A stretch of DNA of 64,000 bases from Pseudanabaena sp. Chao 1811. Its GTDB lineage: Bacteria; Cyanobacteriota; Cyanobacteriia; Pseudanabaenales; Pseudanabaenaceae. This document shows, in pieces, positions 7,850 through 15,009 of the stretch (its first letter is position 1; each line of letters opens with the position of its first letter). Made by a program: the position numbers and the translations under genes. The DNA lies in NCBI RefSeq assembly GCF_027942295.1, contig NZ_CP101416.1, positions 1,759,501 to 1,823,500 of the forward strand, in the 5' to 3' direction. The notes under the pieces were generated by a model, which saw only the letters and a list, made by a program, of their open reading frames with translations, had not been told where the DNA came from and did not search any database.

Positions 7850-8581
7850 ATGTCACATTGGGCAATTTTAAGTGGCATTGAGGCGAATCTCACGGCTTAT
7901 GAAGCAGTGCTAGAAGACATTAAGCGACAGGTTCCGAAAGTTACCGAACTTTATATTCTTGGTGATGTGATCAATGCGAGTGCTGCCAGTGAAAAAGTCG
8001 TAGAGAGAATTCGCAATCCCCGCATTGGTGAGCTAGTGCCGCAGGTCTGCAAAGGCTGGTGGGAAGAGCAAGTGCTGATGCTGCATGGATTCGTTCCCGA
8101 TCTTGAGCCAAATCCTTTGGTAGAAAAATATGGCGTAGCTGCTGCAAAATCTCTTTGGGACAATATCTCTAAAGAAACCGTGTCATGGATTAGCAATCTC
8201 CATTTTGCCTTTATGGAATTTGACTGTCTATTAGTACATGGTAGTAGTTTGAGTGTATTGGAAGTTCTCACCCCTGAAAGTTCGCCTTTACTACTCCTAG
8301 ATCGCATTGCCCGTAGTAATGCTAATCGCCTATTTTGCGGACGTTCTGGACAAACCTTTCGCTACCATATTAAGGATGGTTCCCTCAATTCCCATGTGTT
8401 AACCCTTGATGGTGAAGAGGTTTCGCAAACCTTTAATACTAGCGATAGCCTTGCAATCGGGGTGGGCAATGTCGGTGGCACTCCCAACAAAGCAACCTAT
8501 ACAATCTATAGTCCCAATACGGATATCGTGCAGTTTCGGACAGTACGCTATGGTAAGAGCAAAGGCTTTGGGAAAAGTTAA
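7850..8581 (+). CDS. Catalytically dead phosphoesterase paralogue
   Basis: A 243-residue protein sharing the plan of its upstream neighbour (compare NVGGTPNKATYTIY with NVGSVGEPRHGRPNATYVIY). Nearly all metal ligands are gone: motif 1 reads SGIEAN in place of SDIHGN, motif 3 reads GWWEEQ, and motif 5 reads GRSGQ in place of GHTHV; only VHGSS of motif 4 remains. It is therefore unlikely to hydrolyse phosphoesters and may be a structural or regulatory partner of the gene before it. The ATG follows directly on the preceding stop codon, so the pair is coupled. Its last codons (RTVRYGKSKGFGKS) have a copy at 13893-13946. Confidence 0.75.
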   Translation: MSHWAILSGIEANLTAYEAVLEDIKRQVPKVTELYILGDVINASAASEKVVERIRNPRIGELVPQVCKGWWEEQVLMLHGFVPDLEPNPLVEKYGVAAAKSLWDNISKETVSWISNLHFAFMEFDCLLVHGSSLSVLEVLTPESSPLLLLDRIARSNANRLFCGRSGQTFRYHIKDGSLNSHVLTLDGEEVSQTFNTSDSLAIGVGNVGGTPNKATYTIYSPNTDIVQFRTVRYGKSKGFGKS

Positions 8582-8632
8582 TGCAACATTTAGTTAGCCT
8601 TCCAAAACAAACTATTGATGCCTTGAGTAGTA

Positions 8633-8683
8633 CAGAAATATTTTTGAAAGCGTTGCGAAGCAACGCTTTCAAAAATATTTCTG
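8633..8683. repeat. Perfect hairpin 24+3+24, GAA loop
   Basis: Arms of 24 bases (starting CAGAAATATTTTTGAAAG) are exact complements around a GAA loop, giving GCGAAGC at the tip. It lies in the convergent gap between 8581 and 8820 and could act as a bidirectional terminator. A second, imperfect 17-bp hairpin follows at 8713-8750 (arms CCAATTCACGAAAGTGT and ACACTTTTTTGAATTGG). Nothing else is seen in this gap. Confidence 0.8.
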
Positions 8684-8819
8684 GGTTTTAAGTAAGCGCA
8701 AAGTGCTGTACGCCAATTCACGAAAGTGTTGCCACACTTTTTTGAATTGGTATTACATGGCTATTGCTTTTGTGATTCTCAACAAATTGGGCAAAGTTAT
8801 TAGACACAGAATAATTGGA

Positions 8820-9620
8820 TTAACCCAAAAACCATCTTACTCCTGTAATTAAATAATAAATTCCTGCCAAAATTAAGGCTATGCTTCCTAATTTAGTGAT
8901 TAGTTCTGAGTGTTGCAGTAATAATCTTGCTTGTTTGGCAAAACCAGCTAATAGACTTGCCAAAAAGATGATCGCGGTGTAGCCAAAGGCATAGCTTGCC
9001 ATCGTTAAAACTGCCAGTAATTGAGAACCACTAGTGCTGGACGCAGCGAGAACTGCAAACAAAACTGGGCTGGAACAAGGAGAACTAATCAGGGCAAAGG
9101 TTAATCCCACACCAAAGGGTCCCCAATGGGAACCATCGATATGGATTCGGGGCAAGGGAATCTGAATCAGTCCCAATAAGCCAATCCCCATAAACAAAAT
9201 AATTGCGCCCACTACGACATTGACATGACCGCGATATTCCACAATCACAGCACTCGCAAAGGAGGATACCAATCCAAATAGACTGAGGACTATCACATTC
9301 CCTAAGACAAATAGCCCCGCTTTGAGTAAAGCATCACGGCGAGAGGTAATATTACGTGTGCCGATGTAACTAAGATTGACGGGCAGCAAAGCCAAAATGC
9401 AAGGGGAAACGCTGGCTAGTAAACCACCCACAAAGGCAAGTGGCATCAGAACTAATGGATTGGTTGTATCCTGATTGGAGAACCATTGCTGATAGCTATT
9501 TTCAGCTAGGGAAATGGAATGTTCAAGTCCTTGGGAAACGGAACCGTTAGTTAATAGAACTAGTACTAAACCTAGCAAGGCTAGGCTGCCAAATATTAAC
9601 CATTTTGCAGGGATTTTCAT
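8820..9620 (-). CDS. ccdA: CcdA/DsbD-type thiol-disulfide transmembrane protein
   Basis: A 266-residue membrane protein with an N-terminal signal-like helix and about six further hydrophobic segments. The two family cysteines sit in SVSPCILALLP and ISSPCSSPVLF, the pair that shuttles electrons across the membrane in CcdA/DsbD. It moves reducing power from cytoplasmic thioredoxin to exported thiol proteins, as in cytochrome c assembly. Its ATG lies one base from the stop of the exported thioredoxin gene upstream, so the two are coupled and the thioredoxins are its likely partners. A long segment of about 55 residues before the first core helix (SLAENSYQQWFSNQDTTNP) is probably lumenal or periplasmic. 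Confidence 0.85.
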   Translation of the reverse strand: MKIPAKWLIFGSLALLGLVLVLLTNGSVSQGLEHSISLAENSYQQWFSNQDTTNPLVLMPLAFVGGLLASVSPCILALLPVNLSYIGTRNITSRRDALLKAGLFVLGNVIVLSLFGLVSSFASAVIVEYRGHVNVVVGAIILFMGIGLLGLIQIPLPRIHIDGSHWGPFGVGLTFALISSPCSSPVLFAVLAASSTSGSQLLAVLTMASYAFGYTAIIFLASLLAGFAKQARLLLQHSELITKLGSIALILAGIYYLITGVRWFLG

Positions 9621-9621
9621 A

Positions 9622-10224
9622 TTATCTAGCCAAAGCCTTGTCTAGCACTTGAGTATAGGCGGCTTTATCGGCATTGTTACGGTACTGCGCTAAGACTTTG
9701 CCTGTAGCAGGATCGATAATCGTGAGAGAACCAGTTTGAGTTTTATTCTCGGCAAGAAATTTACTCAATCCTAGCTCTTTAGCAGTGGCTTCCGCAGCAG
9801 CCGTAGTGGACTTGTCCGATACATCTAACACCACAAATTCCACTTTGCCTTCGTACTCTTTCTTGAGATCGGATATGGTTGGGGCGATATTTTTACAAGC
9901 AGGACACCAAGTAGCATAAACATCAACCACAACGGGCTTGCCTTGCAGCTTTTGAGCAAGCGGTTCACCGATGGAAGTAGATGCAGCTTTTGCTGCACAG
10001 GGATTAGCTTTGTCTTTTGCCGCGCAAGGATTGGCTTTATCTTTTGCCGCGCAAGGATTAGTTTTGTCTTTTGCCGCAAAGGGATTTGGCTTAACTTCGG
10101 CAGCATTGCTGGCAACCGTATTGGTGGCAGGAGTGGTTGCGCTTGGGCTAGAAGAACAGGACGAGATCGCTACAGTAGATAGTAATGAAATCACAGCTAG
10201 GGTGGCAATATGTTGGGCTTTCAT
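9622..10224 (-). CDS. Exported thioredoxin-like lipoprotein with NPCAAKDK repeats
   Basis: A 200-residue protein with a lipoprotein signal (AISSC near residue 23), a linker, and a thioredoxin domain with active site WCPAC. The linker holds four 9-residue units of the form NPCAAKDKA (the first has F for C), encoded by 27-bp tandem repeats at about 10000-10090. The repeats add three extra cysteines close to the membrane anchor. The domain is probably kept reduced by the adjoining CcdA and reduces apocytochrome or other exported thiols. It lies 57 bp downstream of a paralogue without the repeat linker. The repeat could bind metal or simply be a flexible tether; related NPCAA repeats occur in other bacterial exported proteins. 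Confidence 0.85.
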   Translation of the reverse strand: MKAQHIATLAVISLLSTVAISSCSSSPSATTPATNTVASNAAEVKPNPFAAKDKTNPCAAKDKANPCAAKDKANPCAAKAASTSIGEPLAQKLQGKPVVVDVYATWCPACKNIAPTISDLKKEYEGKVEFVVLDVSDKSTTAAAEATAKELGLSKFLAENKTQTGSLTIIDPATGKVLAQYRNNADKAAYTQVLDKALAR

Positions 10225-10281
10225 GGTTTTGAGTTCCGTTAATAGGGATTTAAAGAGAATAGTGATTAGATAGCGATCGCC

Positions 10282-10782
10282 TTACCTTCTCGCCAAAGCT
10301 GCATCTAACACTCTGGTGTAAGTAGACTTGTTAGGGTTGTTATAGTTTTGTGACAGAATCTTGCCTGTAGATGGCTCAACAATAGTTACTGAACCAGTTC
10401 GATTCTTGTTAGCAGCAAAGAAATCACTGAGTCCTAGCTCTTGGGCGATCGCCTCTGATTGAGCCGTAGATGCTCTATCTGATACATCTAGCACCACAAA
10501 GTGAACCTTCCCTGCATATTGTTGTTTCAGTTGAGAGACAGTTGGGGCAATATTTTTGCAAGCAGGACACCAACTAGCATAGATATCAACCACTACAGGT
10601 TTGCCATGCAATTTCTTGGCGAGAGATCCACCCACAGATTGGGCATAGGCGGCTTCACCTGCGATCGCTTCCGATACGGATTGTTGAATATGTTGAATAG
10701 TTTCTGGCTTTACTAAGGCGATCGCCGTACCAAAACTTAGTAAGGCGATCGCGGCAACTGTTGACAGAGACTTAACTTTCAT
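10282..10782 (-). CDS. Exported thioredoxin-like protein
   Basis: A 166-residue paralogue of the downstream lipoprotein: the thioredoxin domain (KPVVVDIYASWCPACKNIAP ... GSVTIVEPSTGKIL) is about 70 percent identical by eye. It has an N-terminal hydrophobic signal and an apparent cleavage site after AAYAQ near residue 46-49 rather than a lipobox, so it is probably soluble or loosely anchored outside the cytoplasm. It is the first gene of the three-gene operon with the repeat lipoprotein and CcdA. The active-site WCPAC is intact, so it should act as a thiol-disulfide reductase. Confidence 0.85.
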   Translation of the reverse strand: MKVKSLSTVAAIALLSFGTAIALVKPETIQHIQQSVSEAIAGEAAYAQSVGGSLAKKLHGKPVVVDIYASWCPACKNIAPTVSQLKQQYAGKVHFVVLDVSDRASTAQSEAIAQELGLSDFFAANKNRTGSVTIVEPSTGKILSQNYNNPNKSTYTRVLDAALARR

Positions 10783-11080
10783 AGGAATTACTCAGGTGAA
10801 ATATTAGGCAAAATTCAAGACTGAGCCTATTAAAGCCGAGAAAAATGAGTGCCAGATGAGGAGTAGATGGAGATTACATAAAGCTTGCAGACTTGAGAAA
10901 GTAGTGGTAATTCATGAATTGCCGCTACGCTAAGCATTACAAGCCTGATTGCCGAGCAGAATACCTGTCTTCATCAAAAATTTATCTTGGAGTCACTTGT
11001 CACTCATCTAGAATCCCCAACTTGGCTCTAGACTGAAGAAAATAAACCCATACTTCAGTTTAAGATTTGCTATAGCGGGT
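10783..11080. other. Divergent intergenic region
   Basis: Between the thioredoxin operon and the cupin operon. It contains a short palindrome GGTAATTCATGAATTGCC near 10908 and otherwise no gene or clear regulatory motif before the promoter at 11081. Confidence 0.4.
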
Positions 11081-11109
11081 TTGACATTAAACTGCCGTAA
11101 AAATATAAA
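11081..11109 (+). promoter_or_regulatory. Consensus sigma-70 promoter of the cupin operon
   Basis: TTGACA (11081-11086), 17 bases, then TATAAA (11104-11109): a near-perfect housekeeping promoter. The -10 box ends only three bases before the cupin ATG at 11113, so the expected transcription start falls at or just inside the coding region. Either the mRNA is leaderless or this promoter serves a shorter reading frame. Confidence 0.6.
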
Positions 11110-11112
11110 TCA

Positions 11113-11745
11113 ATGCAAGCGATCGCTCAAGACTGGTTAGTTACTAATGAAAGTGAATGTATTCCCCTTGCGCTACAGCATAATCTGCAAGATCTGCTAG
11201 AAGATTCACGCGCATACCCCTATCGACTTTATCGCTTTCTTACTGATGTTGAAAATATCATCTGGCAAGAACAAGATGATCACTTGCGATTGCAAAAAAT
11301 CTATCCATTAGTACGGCGTTTACTCAATAATTCGGAATGGATTTTAACTAGTTTTGCACTACCTGATCCTGAAACGGGTTGGTCAGTCCAAATACTCTAT
11401 GATGAGCCAGACTTTGAGCTAACGGTACAGACAGTAGCTTGGTCACCGCAAAGTATTTCGCCAATTCATAATCATGCAACATGGGGAATTGTAGCGCTGA
11501 TTGACGGCGAAGAGAAAAATACATTTTGGCGGCGATCGCCTACATCAGAGTTTCCCAATCACATTACTAAAACTGGCGAACATATTCTCAATGCTGGCGA
11601 TATTCTCTGCTTAATGCCCGATGCCATTCATCAAATTGAAGCCATTAGTAATGAACCTACAATTAGCTTTAATCTTTATGGAATTACTGACTATCAGCAA
11701 CGTTTCGAGTTTGATATCCAAGAGCATAGCGCTAAAATTTTCTAA
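11113..11745 (+). CDS. Cupin protein, cysteine dioxygenase-like
   Basis: A 210-residue single-domain cupin. The motif SISPIHNHATWGIVALIDG carries the HxH iron ligands of the first cupin motif, and MPDAIHQIEA gives the third His; WRR and the surrounding layout resemble type I cysteine dioxygenase-like proteins, which oxidise thiols such as cysteine to the sulfinate using Fe(II) and oxygen. Substrate is not proven, since other thiol dioxygenases share these motifs. It is the first gene of an operon: only two bases separate its stop from the histidine kinase ATG, so the sensor pair may respond to a sulfur or redox signal related to it. No ribosome-binding site precedes the start. Confidence 0.75.
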   Translation: MQAIAQDWLVTNESECIPLALQHNLQDLLEDSRAYPYRLYRFLTDVENIIWQEQDDHLRLQKIYPLVRRLLNNSEWILTSFALPDPETGWSVQILYDEPDFELTVQTVAWSPQSISPIHNHATWGIVALIDGEEKNTFWRRSPTSEFPNHITKTGEHILNAGDILCLMPDAIHQIEAISNEPTISFNLYGITDYQQRFEFDIQEHSAKIF

Positions 11746-11747
11746 AA

Positions 11748-13163
11748 ATGCCTAACCCATTCAAAACTTCACTCCAGTTCCGATTGACCATAGAATTGAT
11801 TGCCATTTCGATCATTGGGTTAAGCAGTGTTTCCGTTTGGGCAGGTTGGAAAATGGAGCAGACCTTGATCACCAGTCATAAGCAGCTATTGGAATATGTG
11901 GCGATGCGTTTTCCTGAGCAGGTGGAAATGTATCTGGAAATGGGTGAAGTGAATACGGGCATAGAACGGACAACCAATAAACTCGCGACTGCGGAACTCA
12001 CAATTTTAGTACAGAGTAACGATGGTAAGGTTCTTGCCAAGTCTAGCAACAATCCTAATTCAGAGGCTGATCCAACAGCTATAGTGGCAACCACAGCAAT
12101 TCCCACTACGCCACAGGTAATGCGCTTTGGCGATCGCTATCTGGTAATCTGCGGCAATGAACTGAAGGTAAATGGAAAGATTGTCGGTAAAGTGTATCTA
12201 TCGCAGGACATTACCAATCAGCAGCGACAATTGACGAATGGACTGTATGGCTTGGTGATTACAAGCACTGTGGTGGCGTTAATCTTAATTGGGGCGATCG
12301 CCTATCGGATTCAGAATGCGCTCTATCCATTAAAACAAATGAGTGCATCCGCAAGCACCACTGACTTAGAAGATTTGCAATCGCTCAAATTGCAGCTTGC
12401 ACAGGCTCCCGATGAGGTGCGAGGACTTGTGCAAGCTTTTAACGAAACCCTGTTACGATTGTCTAGTGCTTGGGAACAGCAACATCAATTTGTCGGCAAT
12501 GTATCCCACGAATTACGCACCCCCCTAACCGTAATCAATGGTTATCTCCAAAGCTTGCTACGCCGAGGCGACAACCTCAGCATTTATCAACAACAAGCCC
12601 TTGAAACCGCCAGTGCCGAAACCGATCGCACAATCACGATGCTCCAAGATTTACTAGACTTAGCCAGAGCCGACAGTGGTAATTTGCACTTCCGCCAAAG
12701 CCCTGTTTTTCTGAATACCTTAGTGGCGGAAGTTGCCAAAATGAGTGAAAAAGTCAGCGATCGCCCCGTGAAGTTATTAGCCACCGATCAAGATATAGTC
12801 GCCCTTGCCGACCAAGATCGCCTGCAACAAGTCCTGATTAATTTAGTGGATAATGCCATCAAATATTCTGCTGAACCTGTGGAGATTCAACTCGAAAGTA
12901 CTGCCGATCAAGCAATTATCCATATTTGCGATCGCGGCATTGGTATTTCTTTGCAACATCAAAATCGTATTTTTGAGCGTTTTTATCGCGCCGATGAAGC
13001 TGCCACACGTTCTAGGGATGGTACGGGCTTGGGACTTGCGATCGCCAAGAGCCTAATTGAAGGTATGCATGGTCGGATTACCCTGCGTTCCAAGCCCAAT
13101 GAGGGTAGTATCTTTACGATTGCCTTGCCTCTATGGAAATCAACCAACGGAAATATAATATGA
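11748..13163 (+). CDS. Membrane sensor histidine kinase
   Basis: A 471-residue kinase. A transmembrane helix near 13-35 and another near 170-192 enclose an extracytoplasmic sensor of about 135 residues; a HAMP-like linker follows. HisKA has VGNVSHELRTPL (His about 253), and the ATPase domain has DNAIKYS (N box), ICDRGIGIS (G1) and DGTGLGLAIAKSL (G2). All catalytic motifs are intact. Its stop overlaps the response regulator ATG by 4 bases, and it lies two bases behind the cupin gene, so it forms one operon. The signal is not identifiable from the sequence. Confidence 0.9.
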   Translation: MPNPFKTSLQFRLTIELIAISIIGLSSVSVWAGWKMEQTLITSHKQLLEYVAMRFPEQVEMYLEMGEVNTGIERTTNKLATAELTILVQSNDGKVLAKSSNNPNSEADPTAIVATTAIPTTPQVMRFGDRYLVICGNELKVNGKIVGKVYLSQDITNQQRQLTNGLYGLVITSTVVALILIGAIAYRIQNALYPLKQMSASASTTDLEDLQSLKLQLAQAPDEVRGLVQAFNETLLRLSSAWEQQHQFVGNVSHELRTPLTVINGYLQSLLRRGDNLSIYQQQALETASAETDRTITMLQDLLDLARADSGNLHFRQSPVFLNTLVAEVAKMSEKVSDRPVKLLATDQDIVALADQDRLQQVLINLVDNAIKYSAEPVEIQLESTADQAIIHICDRGIGISLQHQNRIFERFYRADEAATRSRDGTGLGLAIAKSLIEGMHGRITLRSKPNEGSIFTIALPLWKSTNGNII

Positions 13164-13864
13164 GCGATCGCATTCTCTTAGTTGAAGATGACCCAAAATT
13201 ATCAAAATTCATCGCCTCAGAACTGAGTTTAGAAGGCTATCAAGTCACCGTTGCTAACAATGGTATTGATGGTTTAGCGATCGCCAGAAACTTGATTGAG
13301 TCACAGCAACTTGATCTCCTGATTCTAGATTGGATGCTTCCCGAAATTTCTGGACTAGATATCTGTATTCGGCTTCGCAAACATCAACTGGGAGGGGGGC
13401 TACAAGTACCAATTATTATGTTGACGGCAAAGGATGAAATTCCCGATCGCGTGACGGGTTTAAATGCGGGAGCTGATGATTATCTAGTCAAACCATTTAG
13501 CATTGAAGAACTCCTAGCCAGAATCCAAGCCAGACTCAGACGCATCCATCCTGAAATCACGAATAGTTTACAATTTGCCAACTTGACCCTAAACCGCCTC
13601 TCCCGTGAAGTTTATCGCGCTACTCAAAAAATCGAACTAACTGCCAAGGAATTCGATCTTCTAGAATTCATGCTACGCCATCCTCACCAAGTTCTCACCC
13701 GCGACCAAATTCTAGAATCAGTATGGGGCTATGACTTTATGGGTGAGTCCAATATCATCGAAGTCTACATTCGCGCTCTACGGATCAAGTTAGAAGTAGG
13801 TGATCGACAACGACTTTTACACACAGTACGCGGAGTGGGCTATGTGTTGCGCGAACAGCCCTGA
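13160..13864 (+). CDS. OmpR-family response regulator
   Basis: I start this at 13160 (MSDRILLVEDDPK), where ATGA overlaps the kinase stop; a longer frame from 13133 only adds nine residues inside the kinase gene. The 234-residue product has an N-terminal receiver (EDD acidic pocket, phosphoacceptor Asp about 57 in LILDWMLP, Lys in LVKPF) and a C-terminal winged helix (LTAKEFDLLEFMLRHPHQVLTR ... IEVYIRALRIKL ... LLHTVRGVGYVL). It is the partner of the kinase immediately upstream and presumably binds DNA as a phosphorylated dimer. Confidence 0.92.
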   Translation: MSDRILLVEDDPKLSKFIASELSLEGYQVTVANNGIDGLAIARNLIESQQLDLLILDWMLPEISGLDICIRLRKHQLGGGLQVPIIMLTAKDEIPDRVTGLNAGADDYLVKPFSIEELLARIQARLRRIHPEITNSLQFANLTLNRLSREVYRATQKIELTAKEFDLLEFMLRHPHQVLTRDQILESVWGYDFMGESNIIEVYIRALRIKLEVGDRQRLLHTVRGVGYVLREQP

Positions 13865-13892
13865 AACTATTAGGACTTACCACATTCACATT

Positions 13893-13946
13893 ATGAAAGT
13901 GCGCTATAGCAAGAGCAAAAACTTTGGGAAAGTTGAGACATTCTAA
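13893..13946 (+). pseudogene. Vestige of a phosphoesterase-gene 3' end
   Basis: An ATG-started 17-codon frame reads MKVRYSKSKNFGKVETF. It matches the last codons of the dead phosphoesterase at 8541-8580 (VRYGKSKGFGKS), with about 32 of 39 aligned bases identical. It ends about 40 bases before the second Zur/Fur-like box, so the zinc gene at 14026 may once have been downstream of a copy of the phosphoesterase gene. Confidence 0.5.
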
Positions 13947-13984
13947 AAATAATTTTTAGGATGTTTTCACTTAGAAGCGATATG

Positions 13985-14003
13985 ATAATGATAATCATTA
14001 TTA
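13985..14003. promoter_or_regulatory. Second Zur/Fur-like operator
   Basis: ATAATGATAATCATTAT is a perfect palindrome with 8-bp arms around one A. From 13989 it reads TGATAATCATTATTA, one mismatch from TGATAAT-N-ATTATCA and close to the box at 6097-6111. It lies 23 bases upstream of the CobW gene, placing it over the likely promoter. Confidence 0.72.
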
Positions 14004-14025
14004 AATAGCAAGCGACAAAAATCCT

Positions 14026-14991
14026 ATGAATACCACATCCTCTGCAATCCCTGTCACTGTGCTAACAGGCTATCTCGGTGCAGGCAAAACCACATTACTT
14101 AATCGCATTCTTACCCATGAGCATGGCAAAAAAGTTGCTGTGATCGTCAATGAATTTGGTGAAGTTGGCATCGATCATAAATTGGTCGTTAACGCTGACG
14201 AAGAAATCTTTGAAATGAACAATGGCTGTATTTGCTGTACTGTGCGTGGTGACTTGATTAGAATTATCACTAATCTGATGCGCCGCCGTGACAAGTTTGA
14301 TCATTTAGTGATTGAGACCACTGGACTTGCTGATCCTGCACCTGTAATTCAAACCTTCTTTGTGGATGAAGATGTCAGCACTAAAACCAAGCTAGATGCG
14401 GTAGTCACAGTAGTTGATGCAAAGCATATCTCGCAGCATTGGGATGCTGAAGAAGTACAGGAGCAAATCGCTTTTGCCGACATTATTTTATTAAACAAAA
14501 CAGATTTGGTAAGCGAGGCAGAACTCGAAGATCTAGAGAAACGCATCAAAGCAATGAACTTGATGAGCAAAATCTATCGCACTCAAAACTCAGAAATTGA
14601 TATGGATGCTGTGTTAGGAGTCGGTGCATTTGAGCTAGAGAGAGCTTTACAAATTGATCCTGAATTTCTCGGTGAAGATGCCCACGAACATGACGACACC
14701 GTAACATCTGTTGCGATTGTCGAAGAAGGCGAACTCTATTTACCGAAGGTAAATAATTGGATTAGCACACTATTGCGTGAACAGGGTGTGGATATCTTTA
14801 GGATGAAGGGAATTCTCAATATCAAGGGAATTGATGAACGCTTTGTTTTTCAAGGTGTGCATATGTTATTTGATGGTACTCGTGATCGCCTATGGCAACT
14901 TCACGAAAAGCGCCAAAATGAGCTAGTATTCATCGGACGTAACCTTGATGCTGAAAAATTAAAAGCAGAGTTCCTTGCTTGCTTGGCTTAA
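14026..14991 (+). CDS. CobW/COG0523 family zinc-chaperone GTPase
   Basis: A 321-residue GTPase of the COG0523 family. Walker A is GYLGAGKT (15-22), the signature metal motif is GCICC (Cys68, Cys70, Cys71), NKTDL gives guanine specificity, and the CobW C-terminal domain ends in QLHEKRQNELVFIGRNLD. A short EDAHEHDD stretch between the domains could also bind metal. Members under Zur control deliver zinc to client enzymes during zinc limitation. A Zur/Fur-like box sits just upstream, which supports zinc rather than cobalamin. It is convergent with the ABC exporter gene, leaving only 18 bases between stops. Confidence 0.88.
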   Translation: MNTTSSAIPVTVLTGYLGAGKTTLLNRILTHEHGKKVAVIVNEFGEVGIDHKLVVNADEEIFEMNNGCICCTVRGDLIRIITNLMRRRDKFDHLVIETTGLADPAPVIQTFFVDEDVSTKTKLDAVVTVVDAKHISQHWDAEEVQEQIAFADIILLNKTDLVSEAELEDLEKRIKAMNLMSKIYRTQNSEIDMDAVLGVGAFELERALQIDPEFLGEDAHEHDDTVTSVAIVEEGELYLPKVNNWISTLLREQGVDIFRMKGILNIKGIDERFVFQGVHMLFDGTRDRLWQLHEKRQNELVFIGRNLDAEKLKAEFLACLA

Positions 14992-15009
14992 TTACTCTGA
15001 TAGAGATTG

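Noticed and set aside
8633-8683. Reading every triloop hairpin as an ordinary intrinsic terminator
   Set aside because: Several (23917, 57340, 59516) lie between divergent genes where no transcript should end, and many lack a following T run.
9971-10273. Plus-strand frame with repeated LSFAAQGLA opposite the thioredoxin lipoprotein
   Set aside because: Mirror of the 27-bp repeats on the coding strand; no start or domain support.
13133-13159. Longer start for the response regulator
   Set aside because: The extra residues lie inside the kinase gene, and ATGA coupling at 13160 fits the receiver start.
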